This document shows positions 1 to 8,445 of a DNA stretch of 64,000 nucleotides, in pieces. The DNA comes from Alkalihalobacillus sp. FSL W8-0930. Lineage in GTDB: Bacteria; Bacillota; Bacilli; Bacillales; Bacillaceae_D. The stretch spans positions 3,596,001-3,660,000 of the forward strand of contig CP150183.1 of assembly GCA_037965595.1 (NCBI GenBank), written 5' to 3'. Made by a program: the position numbers and the translations under genes. Numbering within the stretch: the stretch's first letter is position 1; each line of letters opens with the position of its first letter. Below the pieces are notes generated by a model that saw nothing but the letters and a program-made list of their open reading frames with translations, was not told the DNA's origin and did no database searches.

Positions 1-395
1 TATCAATTGGCGTCAATGATGCTTGGAGTCAAACAAAGCATCCTGATCGAGACCAGGTTTACCCTGAATTGTTCGAAGAAATTTACGACCGACTGATTAG
101 ATACACACTTGAAAAAACAAATGCTAGGCTTATTCTAATGGAACCTACCATTATTAAAGAAGAATTGGATTCAGAAGAAAATCAAACGTTAAAACCCTAT
201 ATAGAGGCCGTTCACAGACTTGCCATCAAGTATGATGCAATCCTAGTCCCAACAAATCAAGTGTTTCAAACCTATCTTGAAGCGGAATCAAATGTTCCTG
301 TTACAACAGATGGTGTACATATGAACTCTAAAGGTGACGTTCTAATGGCCACCGCTTGGATTGATGCTTTTAACCAGAGCGATAACAAACAATAA
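1..395 (+). CDS. SGNH/GDSL hydrolase, 3' part only
   Basis: The frame is open from the first bases of the window (frame of base 3) to a TAA at 393-395, so the gene is cut by the window edge and only the last 130 residues are present. They hold the block III motif GVND near the new N-terminus and the block V motif DGVH about 25 residues from the end, which supplies the catalytic Asp and His of SGNH esterases/lipases. The nucleophile Ser block (GDSL) lies outside the window. Substrate is unknown; an extracellular or cell-surface esterase is usual for the family. The ttg at 69 is an internal codon, not a start. Confidence 0.8.
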   Translation, partial: SIGVNDAWSQTKHPDRDQVYPELFEEIYDRLIRYTLEKTNARLILMEPTIIKEELDSEENQTLKPYIEAVHRLAIKYDAILVPTNQVFQTYLEAESNVPVTTDGVHMNSKGDVLMATAWIDAFNQSDNKQ

Positions 396-396
396 T

Positions 397-446
397 AAAA
401 AAAACATGCGGAGAACCTGTTGAAGGCTCGTTCGCATGTTTTTTTA
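397..446. terminator. Bidirectional intrinsic terminator
   Basis: Arms AACATGCG and CGCATGTT with A-run on the left and T-run on the right. It lies between the convergent SGNH hydrolase and YtvI-like genes and can serve both. Confidence 0.8.
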
Positions 447-447
447 G

Positions 448-1539
448 TTATTTTTTTATTGATTGACTCGGTACATCTTCTGTTAATTTTAATTCAAACA
501 ATCCTGCTTCTTTAGCTGAACGAATCGCGATATAGACAAATGGTCCAAGAATTAGGCCCATTACACCGAAGAATACATACCCAAAGTACATTGATAACAC
601 TGTCGGCAATGCGGCAAGTCCAATTGAATCTCCAAGTACTTTCGGTTCAATAATTCTTCGTACAATTAAAAGTACAGCCGCCAAGATGATTAGCTGAAGT
701 CCTGTATTGGTTCCACCAAGCACCATTGCAAGAATGCCCCATGGTACAAGTATCAACGCTGGCCCCACATAAAGAGGGATAATATCAACTAGCCAAATTA
801 AAATCGACATAATTAAAGCAGATTTAGGTGAAATAAAGAGTAAGCTCACGTATGTCACCACAAATACGCCTACACTTAAAATAAACTGAGCCTTCCAGTA
901 TCCTAAAAACACTTTACTCATACGCTGAAAAACATATCTAAGCTTACTTGCAGTTTCCATTTTAAACAGATTAAAGAACAAATTAAGTAGCCTTGGTAGG
1001 TCTAAACTAAACAAAAACAAGGTGATAAGATAAACCAAAGCAACAAAGAGCATATTAGGTACGGCTGTTAATAAAGACGTAATTCCCGCAAGAATATCAG
1101 AAGTAATCCCTACCGCTCGATCGAACAGGCCTTCCGACTGACGTTCAATCTCTCGAACAATTTGATTTCCTTGTGGTATTTCAGCAATTGTCTGATTAAA
1201 GCTAATAATAAAGTTATCAACAAAGATCTGAACCTCTCGCGCATACTGTGGCAGATCCAAAGACCAATCATAGATCGCACGAATGACCCTAGTAAATGTT
1301 AAATATAATGCGTAACCACCTAACAAGACAAATAACAGAAAGACAATGGTCACGGGCAGCAATCTCTTCTCTGTTTTCAACTGTTTTTTGAGCATTTTTA
1401 CAAACGGCTCAAAAATCATCGCAGTCAGCAAGGCAAAAAAGATTGGTGAAAAGTATGAAAAATTAAAATACACGAATACAGCAATTCCAAGAATAGCAAT
1501 CAAAGTCAATATTCGTTTGACTAGAACTTGATTAAACAA
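448..1539 (-). CDS. ytvI: AI-2E family membrane protein, YtvI-like (sporulation)
   Basis: A 363-residue polytopic protein of the AI-2E/PerM family; the closest pattern I recognise is the sporulation integral membrane protein YtvI (about 370 aa). Two hydrophobic hairpins lie at the N-terminus, a long amphipathic middle region follows, and then the conserved transmembrane core with WLVDIIPLYVGPALILVPW and a final RRIIEPKVLG segment. The reading frame extends further upstream, but a TTG at 1539 has AGGAGG seven bases before it and begins exactly at the first hydrophobic segment, so I use that start. Function of YtvI is not known biochemically. It is transcribed alone, convergent with the SGNH hydrolase gene. 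The ytvI assignment over a general AI-2E carrier is moderate. Confidence 0.75.
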   Translation of the reverse strand: MFNQVLVKRILTLIAILGIAVFVYFNFSYFSPIFFALLTAMIFEPFVKMLKKQLKTEKRLLPVTIVFLLFVLLGGYALYLTFTRVIRAIYDWSLDLPQYAREVQIFVDNFIISFNQTIAEIPQGNQIVREIERQSEGLFDRAVGITSDILAGITSLLTAVPNMLFVALVYLITLFLFSLDLPRLLNLFFNLFKMETASKLRYVFQRMSKVFLGYWKAQFILSVGVFVVTYVSLLFISPKSALIMSILIWLVDIIPLYVGPALILVPWGILAMVLGGTNTGLQLIILAAVLLIVRRIIEPKVLGDSIGLAALPTVLSMYFGYVFFGVMGLILGPFVYIAIRSAKEAGLFELKLTEDVPSQSIKK

Positions 1540-1651
1540 TAAGCAACCTCCTGACCACAAATAAAAAAGGTGATGCTTCATTATTATATCAGTATCGAGA
1601 AATGATACACAATTTTTTTCCGCTATTTGCATTAAACTTTTTAACCTGCAT

Positions 1652-1695
1652 AAAAAATAGACTGTCAACATCACTTTAGAAGCGTATCAACAGTC
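1652..1695 (-). terminator. Possible terminator after SDR gene
   Basis: On the minus strand GACTGT and ACAGTC close a long hairpin followed by TATTTTTT. The loop region is large and imperfect, so the call is moderate. Confidence 0.5.
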
Positions 1696-1714
1696 ACACA
1701 CTATTGTTTTAACC

Positions 1715-2485
1715 TTATACAGAGGTAGCGCCTTGTCCACCGTCTATTCTGTAGTACGATCCTGAGATAAATGAAGCGTCATCGGAAGCAAGGAAGGCCA
1801 TTAGATTTGCAATTTCTTCTGACGTTGCGTAACGATTTAGCGGAACACTCGCTTCAAATTGTTTTCTTGGATCCTTTGCCCCAGTAAGCTCGGCATTCGC
1901 TTCAATCGATCTCATCATTTGCGTATCAACACCAGATGGAGCGACTGCATTCACACGAATATTGTTTGGAGCTCCTTCAAGCGCGGCTGTTTTTGTTAAA
2001 CCGATTACACCATGCTTTGATGCTACATATAAGCCCATGCCTGGTGCACCTAGAAGTCCCCCGTTTGAAGCGGTATTTACAATCGCTCCACTCTTTTGCT
2101 CATTCATCACACGCATTACATGTTTTAAGCCGTAAAATACACCTTTAAGATTTACATTGATTACTGCTTCAAAGTTCTCCGTTGTTTGATCTACTAAATT
2201 GTTGAATTGACCATTAATTCCAGCATTGTTTACAAAGACGTCAATTCGTCCATATGTTTCTTTTGTTTTTGTAACAAATGCTTCAACATCTTCTTCTTTT
2301 GCCACATTTCCATCAAGTAATAGCAAGTCCTTTGCTTCTACTTCTTTGGCTGCTTTTTCTAGCACATCACGTTTTAGATCAACAAGAGCAAGCTTGGCAC
2401 CCTCACTCGCAAACTTCTTAGCAGCAGCAATCCCAATTCCTCCTGCAGCTCCTGTAATTAATACGACTTTGTCTTTAAAATCCAT
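1715..2485 (-). CDS. SDR family NAD(P)-dependent oxidoreductase
   Basis: A 256-residue classical short-chain dehydrogenase/reductase of standard length. The Rossmann glycine motif TGAAGGIG is at residues 11-18, Asp36 follows beta-2 (favouring NAD), NNAG is at 86-89, and the catalytic set is Ser140, Tyr153 and Lys157 (YVASK). It resembles glucose 1-dehydrogenase and 3-oxoacyl reductase-like SDRs; the substrate cannot be read from sequence. The ATG at 2485 has an AGGGGATGG ribosome site. A TTGACA-16-TATTTG promoter candidate lies just upstream at 2521-2548. It is monocistronic, with an unknown small gene upstream in the same orientation. Confidence 0.9.
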   Translation of the reverse strand: MDFKDKVVLITGAAGGIGIAAAKKFASEGAKLALVDLKRDVLEKAAKEVEAKDLLLLDGNVAKEEDVEAFVTKTKETYGRIDVFVNNAGINGQFNNLVDQTTENFEAVINVNLKGVFYGLKHVMRVMNEQKSGAIVNTASNGGLLGAPGMGLYVASKHGVIGLTKTAALEGAPNNIRVNAVAPSGVDTQMMRSIEANAELTGAKDPRKQFEASVPLNRYATSEEIANLMAFLASDDASFISGSYYRIDGGQGATSV

Positions 2486-2520
2486 CGTGCCATCCCCTTA
2501 GCGTTTCATTCATTTCTATA

Positions 2521-2548
2521 CAAATAGAATATACTCCCACTTTGTCAA
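2521..2548 (-). promoter_or_regulatory. Candidate sigma-A promoter of SDR gene
   Basis: Minus-strand TTGACA (2543-2548), 16-base spacer, TATTTG (2521-2526). The -35 is perfect and the -10 weak. Confidence 0.4.
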
Positions 2549-2559
2549 AAAGTGTAGTT

Positions 2560-2706
2560 TTATGCCTTCCCGTCCAAATACTCATTTGGTTCGCGGCTTT
2601 GTTCTGCATTATGATTCTTTTGCTGTGCAAGTCTACCATTACGGTGTTCCCCGTGATTGGTATTTTCCTTAAACTGATTGTTTGGCTTATGATCCTTTTT
2701 AGACAT
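2560..2706 (-). CDS. Small hydrophilic protein, 48 aa, unknown
   Basis: ATG at 2706, TAA at 2560-2562, preceded by AGAGGTTG seven bases before the start. The product is very hydrophilic, rich in Asn, Lys, His, Gln and Glu, with no hydrophobic segment and no Cys; it starts MSKKDHKPNN and ends EYLDGKA. The composition is like small spore or stress proteins of Bacillaceae, but I do not recognise a family. It is too short for most gene finders; the good ribosome site and complete frame are the reasons to keep it. The SDR promoter lies just beyond its 3' end. Confidence 0.5.
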   Translation of the reverse strand: MSKKDHKPNNQFKENTNHGEHRNGRLAQQKNHNAEQSREPNEYLDGKA

Positions 2707-2907
2707 ACTCAACCTCTTTTCTTCGATTTGTGAGTAGTTTTTTCTAAAATCGACATCCTATACATTAAAATAAAGCTTGTTATATCAATTAGTATCCTTT
2801 AGGAAACTATAATACTTTAAAGTGCGTACTATTACACATCACATTGGCGATGTATACTAACTACTGTTAAAGAAACTATCTAAACTAACATCTGGAGGAA
2901 CATAAAC

Positions 2908-3534
2908 ATGTCTAACGTTTTATTTATCAAAGCTAACGACCGCCCTGCTGATCAAGCAATCAGCGTTATGATGTACGATGCATTTGTTGCATCTTATAAA
3001 GAAGCAAACCCAAACGATACAATTACAGAATTGGATCTTTTCAAAGCTGACCTTCCTTACTACGGTAACGATGCGATCACAGCTAATTACAAAAAGAGCC
3101 AAGGTATGGAACTTACAGCAGAAGATCAAAAGTACATTGACCTAACTGAGAAATACCTTGGTCAATTCTTTGATGCTGATAAAGTTGTGATTGCTACACC
3201 ACTTTGGAACGGAACAGTTCCAGCACCACTTGTAACGTACATCTCTTATCTTGCTCAAGCTGGCCGTACGTTCAAATATACAGCTGAAGGTCCAGTTGGA
3301 CTAGCTGGAGACAAAAAAGTAGCAGTTCTTGCTGCTCGTGGATCTGACTATGCGTTAGATTTCATGGCTGCTAGTGAAGCTGCCGTTCGCTACGTGAACA
3401 CAAACCTTGCTCTATGGGGAATTCACGAGCCAACTCAATTGATCATTCAAGGACATAACCAATACCCTGAACGTTCTCAAGAAATCATTGCTGACGGACT
3501 AGTTGAAGTAACAAAAGCTGCTGCTTCTTTCTAA
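2908..3534 (+). CDS. azoR: FMN-dependent NADH:quinone oxidoreductase / azoreductase
   Basis: A 208-residue flavodoxin-fold enzyme of the AzoR family (usual length about 200-211). It reduces azo compounds and quinones by two electrons with NADH and FMN, protecting against electrophiles. The N-terminal strand MSNVLFIKANDRP, the PLWNGTVPAPL segment that contacts FMN and the late AARGSDY motif are all present. GGAGG precedes the ATG by eight bases. The upstream 200 bases hold a TATAAT at 2808-2813 and a TATACT at 2853-2858 as possible -10 boxes. In B. subtilis the counterpart is repressed by YodB; a YodB-like gene occurs in this window at 58.6 kb, but I see no clear copy of that operator here. 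Confidence 0.93.
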   Translation: MSNVLFIKANDRPADQAISVMMYDAFVASYKEANPNDTITELDLFKADLPYYGNDAITANYKKSQGMELTAEDQKYIDLTEKYLGQFFDADKVVIATPLWNGTVPAPLVTYISYLAQAGRTFKYTAEGPVGLAGDKKVAVLAARGSDYALDFMAASEAAVRYVNTNLALWGIHEPTQLIIQGHNQYPERSQEIIADGLVEVTKAAASF

Positions 3535-3540
3535 TTCCAT

Positions 3541-3576
3541 AAAAAAAAGCTGTCCATCACGGACAGCTTTTTTTCT
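3541..3576. terminator. Bidirectional intrinsic terminator
   Basis: Perfect 8-bp stem AGCTGTCC/GGACAGCT with an ATCAC loop, flanked by A-run and T-run. It separates the convergent azoR and SDR genes. Confidence 0.9.
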
Positions 3577-3583
3577 TTTTTCA

Positions 3584-4369
3584 TTAATCAAACATAAGCG
3601 GACGAGCGATTTTATTAATAGCCGCTCCATCAACCATCAGGGTTTGACCACTTACATAGGACGCCTCATCAGACACCATAAACAGACAGGCATTGGCAAT
3701 ATCATCAACCGTGCCAATTCGACCAAATGGTTGAAACTCTAACGTTTGGTTAAATGCTTCTTCGGGATTTTCCAGGCTTGCAAATGTCTTTTCTAGAAGT
3801 GGAGTATCCACCGTGCTTGGACAAACCGCATTTACACGAATGTTATGAGGGCCTAGATCTAGGGACATTTGTCTAGTTAAAGCAGTAAGTCCACCCTTTG
3901 ATGCCGCGTAGGCTGCAAGTCGGGTGATGGTTTTCTCTGCGTGCCAAGATGCAATGTTCACAATTGCTCCGCCGCCTCGCTTTTTCATTTCAGGAATGGC
4001 ATATTTTGAACAAAGAAATGCACCCGTTAGATTCACCCCTAAAATCTGCTGCCACTCTTCTAGCGACGTGTCCTCTACTGATTTGCGAACCGTTACGGCT
4101 GCATTGTTAACCAAAATGTCTACTCCACCATAGGTCTCAACTGTTTTAGCAATCAGCGATCTTACATGATCCTCATTACTTACGTCCGCTTCTACAAAAT
4201 GAGCTTCAATTGTTGCTTCTGTTAATTCACGAACAAGCTGTTCACCTAATTCTTTATTTACATCTGCAACAATTACTCGAGCTCCTTCTCTAGCAAATGT
4301 TCGAGTAATCCCTTCTCCAATTCCTTGACTGGCTCCGGTTATGATCGCCACTTTATCTTGAAGTCTCAT
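3584..4369 (-). CDS. SDR family NAD(P)-dependent oxidoreductase
   Basis: A 261-residue classical SDR, distinct from the one at 1.7 kb. From the chosen start it has TGASQGIG at 11-18, Asp36 after beta-2, VNNAA at 87-91, and the catalytic Ser141, Tyr154 and Lys158. Two ATGs are possible; the one at 4369 is eight bases after AAGGAGAG, whereas the ATG at 4375 touches the ribosome site, so I use 4369. Likely oxidises or reduces a sugar or secondary alcohol; substrate unknown. A terminator for the next gene upstream lies directly before the ribosome site, so the SDR needs its own promoter or readthrough. Confidence 0.88.
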   Translation of the reverse strand: MRLQDKVAIITGASQGIGEGITRTFAREGARVIVADVNKELGEQLVRELTEATIEAHFVEADVSNEDHVRSLIAKTVETYGGVDILVNNAAVTVRKSVEDTSLEEWQQILGVNLTGAFLCSKYAIPEMKKRGGGAIVNIASWHAEKTITRLAAYAASKGGLTALTRQMSLDLGPHNIRVNAVCPSTVDTPLLEKTFASLENPEEAFNQTLEFQPFGRIGTVDDIANACLFMVSDEASYVSGQTLMVDGAAINKIARPLMFD

Positions 4370-4387
4370 CTTCATCTCTCCTTATGT

Positions 4388-4419
4388 AAAAAGGAACCCT
4401 AAGCTTACCTCAGGGCTCC
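4388..4419 (-). terminator. Intrinsic terminator of 114-aa gene
   Basis: Minus-strand stem of arms at 4412-4419 and 4393-4400 (GGAGCCCT with AGGGTTCC), then TTTTTAC. It lies between the unknown gene and the SDR gene. Confidence 0.65.
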
Positions 4420-4425
4420 CTTTCA

Positions 4426-4770
4426 TTAATTCAAATTGCTAAGGTCTAGTCTATACCCGTTTTCATCATTACTTTCTCGCTCAGGTGCGTTAAAAACCGT
4501 TTCTTTATTAATCTTATGCTTCTCCGCAGCACGATCTGCAAAAGCATCACCAATCTCCGTATCTTCATTTAAGACAAATTCAAGAGCATTAATTTGTGTG
4601 CGCAAACGTTGTACCGTACGATCAAGGTAAATATACACTTGTTGATCATACTGAGATAGATCTCTAAACGTCTTCTCGTCAACCTGCATTTCTTTTACTT
4701 TCTTAATGCAATTCACTAATTCGCTTCGTAATTCATTACGCGTTTCTTTAACTACTGCAAGATCTCTCAT
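4426..4770 (-). CDS. Hypothetical protein, 114 aa, helical
   Basis: Not a family I recognise. The product is charged, without signal peptide or membrane segment. Residues 1-80 read as two long amphipathic helices, probably a coiled-coil hairpin, followed by a polar tail ending LDLSNLN. AAGGGATG precedes the ATG at 4770 by about eight bases. It is monocistronic with its own terminator. Cytoplasmic; function unknown. Confidence 0.75.
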   Translation of the reverse strand: MRDLAVVKETRNELRSELVNCIKKVKEMQVDEKTFRDLSQYDQQVYIYLDRTVQRLRTQINALEFVLNEDTEIGDAFADRAAEKHKINKETVFNAPERESNDENGYRLDLSNLN

Positions 4771-4958
4771 TTTGACAACATCCCTTCTATTTACACATCA
4801 GTCTTTTATATTTCCACTTTTCCAACTAATTCTAGTATATCGTGATAATGATTTGTTTTAAAGGAATATTTCATATTCTTTCCCTTCATCTAATAGTGGA
4901 CGATTATTTCTCATTTTGGGGCATAATACAAATGCTTTAAAATGCTAAACAATACCGT

Positions 4959-4987
4959 TTGACATAATCCGACAAGAATATTATGAT
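4959..4987 (+). promoter_or_regulatory. Sigma-A promoter of the yxe operon
   Basis: TTGACA at 4959-4964, 17-base spacer, TATGAT at 4982-4987, about 75 bases before the first gene. Downstream, GATAA and TTATC form a short inverted repeat in the leader (about 4999-5020) that may be an operator. In B. subtilis this operon belongs to the cysteine (CymR) regulon; I could not identify a CymR box by eye. Confidence 0.7.
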
Positions 4988-5063
4988 CTTCTTAACCCGA
5001 TAAAACTACTAGACATTATCAGTTTACTATTAGTATAGATTTAATTGAAATGAGGAATGTATC

Positions 5064-6410
5064 GTGCAAAGCGATTCAACTAAAAAAATGAACCTAGGCG
5101 TCTTCTTGGCCGGAACAGGACATCATGTCGCTTCCTGGAGACATCCACGCGCCAAAAAAGATGCATCCATGAACTTTAACTACTTTAAAGAGCTTGCGCA
5201 AACAGCAGAAAAAGGAAAATTTGATCTTCTTTTTCTTGCAGATAGCTTATCGATAAACCCAAAATCTCATCCAAACGTCATGACGAGGTTTGAACCTTTT
5301 ACGATCCTTGGAGCCCTGGCTCAAGCAACTACAAAGATTGGACTAGTCGCTACTGCATCTACAACGTACAGTGAACCATTTCACATTGCACGCCAGTTTG
5401 CTTCCCTCGACCACTTGTCCGAGGGACGTGCAGGGTGGAACGTGGTGACATCATCCATTCCTGATACAGCTAAGAACTTTAGTGGAACTGAACACCTCGA
5501 GCATAGCCTGCGATATGACCGGGCAGACGAATTCGTAGATGTTGTCCAAGGACTTTGGGATTCATGGGAAGAAGAGGCGTTTATTCGTAACCAAGAAGCT
5601 GGGGTATTCTTCGACCCAGCCAAATATCACGAATTGAATCACACTGGCAATCACTTCCAGGTTAGAGGGCCTCTTAACGTGGAGCGCACTCCACAAGGAC
5701 AACCGGTTATTGTACAAGCCGGATCATCTAAGGATGGAATGGCACTTGCAGCGAAGTATGCTGAAATTATCTTTACTGCACAAAATAACAAAGAAGCGGC
5801 ACAGACGTTTTATGCCGATATTAAGAAGCAGGTACAAGAAAACGGTCGCAATTCAGACGATGTAAAGGTTCTTCCTGGAATCTTTCCAATTATCGGAGCT
5901 ACTGTTGAGGAAGCGAATCAAAAGTATCAAGAATTACAGGATCTCATTCAACCTGAGGTGGGACTTAGCATTTTATCAACAGCTCTTGGTGGCTTTGATT
6001 TATCAGACTACCCTTTAGATGGACCACTGCCGGAGATTAATGTTGAACACTCTAATGCTGTTAAAAGCCGGGCCCAGCTTATCATTGACATGGCCAAGCG
6101 CGATGAATTAACCATTCGCCAGCTTTATCAATATGTTGCTGGATCCCGCGGCCATCATATTTTTGTTGGAACACCTTCACAACTTGCAGACAAGTTAGAA
6201 GAATGGTTCAAAGATGAAGCTTGTGATGGTTTCAATGTGATGCCTCCACTTCTTCCAGAAGGCTTGGATCAGTTTGTTCAAGACGTCGTTCCCATCTTAC
6301 AGGAGCGTGGACTGTTCCGACATGAATATGACGCGCCTACATTAAGAGGGAACCTTGGAATAGAAGAACCGTTAAATCGTTATACGAATGGGTCAAATCA
6401 TGACTCATAA
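5064..6410 (+). CDS. yxeK: FMN-dependent monooxygenase, YxeK type
   Basis: A 448-residue member of the NtaA/SnaA/DszA branch of bacterial luciferase-like monooxygenases. In the B. subtilis S-(2-succino)cysteine pathway YxeK oxygenates the N-acetylated thioether and releases N-acetylcysteine; it needs reduced FMN from a reductase. The N-terminal GVFLAGTGHHVASWRHP segment, FDLLFLADS and GRAGWNVVTS are typical. Start GTG at 5064 follows TGAGGA. It heads a tight operon with an acetyltransferase, an amino acid ABC importer and an MmgE/PrpD protein, the same order as yxeKLMNO-Q, which is the main reason for the specific assignment. Confidence 0.85.
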   Translation: MQSDSTKKMNLGVFLAGTGHHVASWRHPRAKKDASMNFNYFKELAQTAEKGKFDLLFLADSLSINPKSHPNVMTRFEPFTILGALAQATTKIGLVATASTTYSEPFHIARQFASLDHLSEGRAGWNVVTSSIPDTAKNFSGTEHLEHSLRYDRADEFVDVVQGLWDSWEEEAFIRNQEAGVFFDPAKYHELNHTGNHFQVRGPLNVERTPQGQPVIVQAGSSKDGMALAAKYAEIIFTAQNNKEAAQTFYADIKKQVQENGRNSDDVKVLPGIFPIIGATVEEANQKYQELQDLIQPEVGLSILSTALGGFDLSDYPLDGPLPEINVEHSNAVKSRAQLIIDMAKRDELTIRQLYQYVAGSRGHHIFVGTPSQLADKLEEWFKDEACDGFNVMPPLLPEGLDQFVQDVVPILQERGLFRHEYDAPTLRGNLGIEEPLNRYTNGSNHDS

Positions 6411-6909
6411 TTCTTCTTATCGATTAGCTACAATTGAGGATGCAACAGAGATACTGGATCTCACATTACGAGCGTATGCACCCATCCGAGAATTAGGAAT
6501 TCATTTTGCCGCTGCAACGGCTGACATCGACCTAGTGAAAAAGAACATAGCGAACAACGCATGCTATGTCATGATTCGGGACAATAAGATCATTGCAACA
6601 GCTAGCCTACGGATGCCATGGGGACTGCAGCCTGGTCCCTTTGGTGTCCCACATCTTTGGTGGTTTGCAACAGATCCGACTCATGCCCAAAAAGGAGACG
6701 GAAGCGACTTTCTTCATTGGATTGAAAACACGGTTGTCGCGGATCAACTTAAGGCTCCTTACCTTTCACTTGGTACAGCAGACAAGCATCCTTGGTTAAT
6801 TGGAATGTACGAACGCCGGGGATACGAGCGTGCAGGTAGCGCTGACCTTGGGAAGGGTCACATAACGGTTTATTTAAAGAAAACCATCTTGCCACACCTT
6901 ATTTTATAA
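6400..6909 (+). CDS. yxeL: GNAT N-acetyltransferase, YxeL type
   Basis: A 169-residue GNAT acetyltransferase. The acetyl-CoA loop is the region ATDPTHAQKGDGSDFL (a Q/R-x-x-G-x-G/A variant), and the C-terminal MYERRGYERAG strand is characteristic. In the S-(2-succino)cysteine route this enzyme N-acetylates the substrate before the monooxygenase acts. The frame also offers an ATG at 6388; I prefer 6400 because the product then starts MTHNSSYRLATIED like other family members. Either start overlaps the end of yxeK, so translation is coupled. Confidence 0.82.
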   Translation: MTHNSSYRLATIEDATEILDLTLRAYAPIRELGIHFAAATADIDLVKKNIANNACYVMIRDNKIIATASLRMPWGLQPGPFGVPHLWWFATDPTHAQKGDGSDFLHWIENTVVADQLKAPYLSLGTADKHPWLIGMYERRGYERAGSADLGKGHITVYLKKTILPHLIL

Positions 6910-6940
6910 ACTACAACGAAGAACAATCAGGAGGACTCAC

Positions 6941-7747
6941 ATGAAACGTACACATAAAATCACTCTCGCACTAGGATTAACCAGTATTCTCGCACTAACT
7001 GCCTGTGGTTCAGGAGATTCATCTGCAGAGGGTGGAGAAGAAAGCAAAGTTCTACATGTAGGAGCAACAGGTCAGAGCTACCCATTCGCGTATAAAGAAG
7101 GAGACAAGCTTCAAGGTTTTGACGTTGAAGTCATTGAGCATGTTGCTGAGAAAATTGGCTACGATGTTGATTGGACGTTAATGGAATTCAGTGGTGTAAT
7201 GGGACAGCTTCAATCAGGGAAGCTTGATACGGTCGCAAATCAAGTGGCAGTAACTGAAGAACGTGAAGAGCTCTACGACTTCTCTGATACGTACTCGTAT
7301 GCTGGTACGCAAATTGTCGTTGCTGAAGATAATGATGAAATCAACGGACTAGAAGATCTGGCTGGCAAAGAAGTAGCTGCAGTGCTTGGTTCAAACCATG
7401 CCAAGAACCTTGAAAGCAAAGACCCGGATGGTGAGATCAATATCCGCACGTATGAAACTCAGGAAGGTACATTAAATGATGTGGCACTAGGGCGTGTTGA
7501 TGCTTACGTAAATGGACGTAGTGTACTACTTGCTCAATTAGAATTAAACGATCTGCCTCTTAAATTAGTTGGCGATCCGATCGTATATGAAGAAGTAGGG
7601 TTCCCATTTTCAAAAGAGAACGCTGAGCTTAGAGAAGACGTAAACCAAGCATTAGCAGAACTTCGCGCGGACGGAACACTTTCTGAACTATCTGAGAAAT
7701 ACTTTAAAGATGATGTGACTGAGCCTATTAACGAAGAACAAGAGTAA
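6941..7747 (+). CDS. yxeM: Amino acid ABC transporter substrate-binding lipoprotein, YxeM type
   Basis: A 268-residue family 3 (polar amino acid/cystine type) binding protein. The signal peptide MKRTHKITLALGL... ends in a lipobox LTAC with Cys22, so it is anchored outside the membrane. The mature domain shows LQGFDVEVIEHVAEKIGY and VAVTEEREELYDFSDTY, both typical of periplasmic binding proteins of this class. CAGGAGG stands nine bases before the ATG. Position between the acetyltransferase and permease genes indicates that it delivers the substrate of the pathway, probably S-(2-succino)cysteine or a related sulfur amino acid. Confidence 0.9.
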   Translation: MKRTHKITLALGLTSILALTACGSGDSSAEGGEESKVLHVGATGQSYPFAYKEGDKLQGFDVEVIEHVAEKIGYDVDWTLMEFSGVMGQLQSGKLDTVANQVAVTEEREELYDFSDTYSYAGTQIVVAEDNDEINGLEDLAGKEVAAVLGSNHAKNLESKDPDGEINIRTYETQEGTLNDVALGRVDAYVNGRSVLLAQLELNDLPLKLVGDPIVYEEVGFPFSKENAELREDVNQALAELRADGTLSELSEKYFKDDVTEPINEEQE

Positions 7748-7762
7748 TCTGGGGTGTGAGCG

Positions 7763-8434
7763 ATGAATTTTGATTTTGATTATATGATATCTGTCTTTCC
7801 TGTTTTATTAAAGGCTCTACCTTTAACTTTGTTAATGGCCATTGTTTCAATGATCCTTGCTGTCGTTATTGGAGGAGTACTGGCTCTCATTACAAAAGGA
7901 AAAATTCCAGTACTGTATCAATTAGCTTCTGTATACATTTCCTTTTTCCGGGCGGTTCCAACCATTGTTCAGCTCTTCTTAATTTATTTTGGCCTGCCTC
8001 AGCTCTTCCCGGCATTCAGCTCTTTGGATGCCTTATCTGCAGCCATCATCGGATTAAGCTTAAAGAACTCATCCTATCTAGCCGAAATCTTTCGAGCGGC
8101 GCTTTACTCTGTTGATGAGGGGCAGCTTGAAGCATGTATGACTGTTGGAATGACTAAAACACAAGCATATATTCACATCATCATTCCACAAGCGGTTCGT
8201 AATGCCATCCCTGCAACTGGGAACACCTTTATCGGCTTACTAAAGGAAACAGCGCTCGCGTTCACAATTGGTGTAACAGAAATGCTTGCATCCGGGAAAA
8301 TGGCCGCCGCTTCTACCCTACGTTTCTTTGAAGCGTATATGGCCGTCGCTCTCATTTACTGGGTGTTAGTCATTGGCTATAGTGCATTACAAAGCTGGTT
8401 TGAACGAAAAATTAACAGGCCATATGTACGTTAG
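7763..8434 (+). CDS. yxeN: Amino acid ABC transporter permease, YxeN type
   Basis: A 223-residue inner-membrane permease of the His/Glu/Gln/Arg class with about five transmembrane helices. The EAA loop that docks on the ATPase is seen in the segment EACMTVGMTKTQAYIHIIIP followed by QA. GGGGTGTGA precedes the ATG. It follows the binding protein by 15 bases and precedes the ATPase by 11 bases, so the three form one importer. A single permease gene suggests a homodimer. Confidence 0.9.
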   Translation: MNFDFDYMISVFPVLLKALPLTLLMAIVSMILAVVIGGVLALITKGKIPVLYQLASVYISFFRAVPTIVQLFLIYFGLPQLFPAFSSLDALSAAIIGLSLKNSSYLAEIFRAALYSVDEGQLEACMTVGMTKTQAYIHIIIPQAVRNAIPATGNTFIGLLKETALAFTIGVTEMLASGKMAAASTLRFFEAYMAVALIYWVLVIGYSALQSWFERKINRPYVR

Positions 8435-8445
8435 GAGGGTCTATT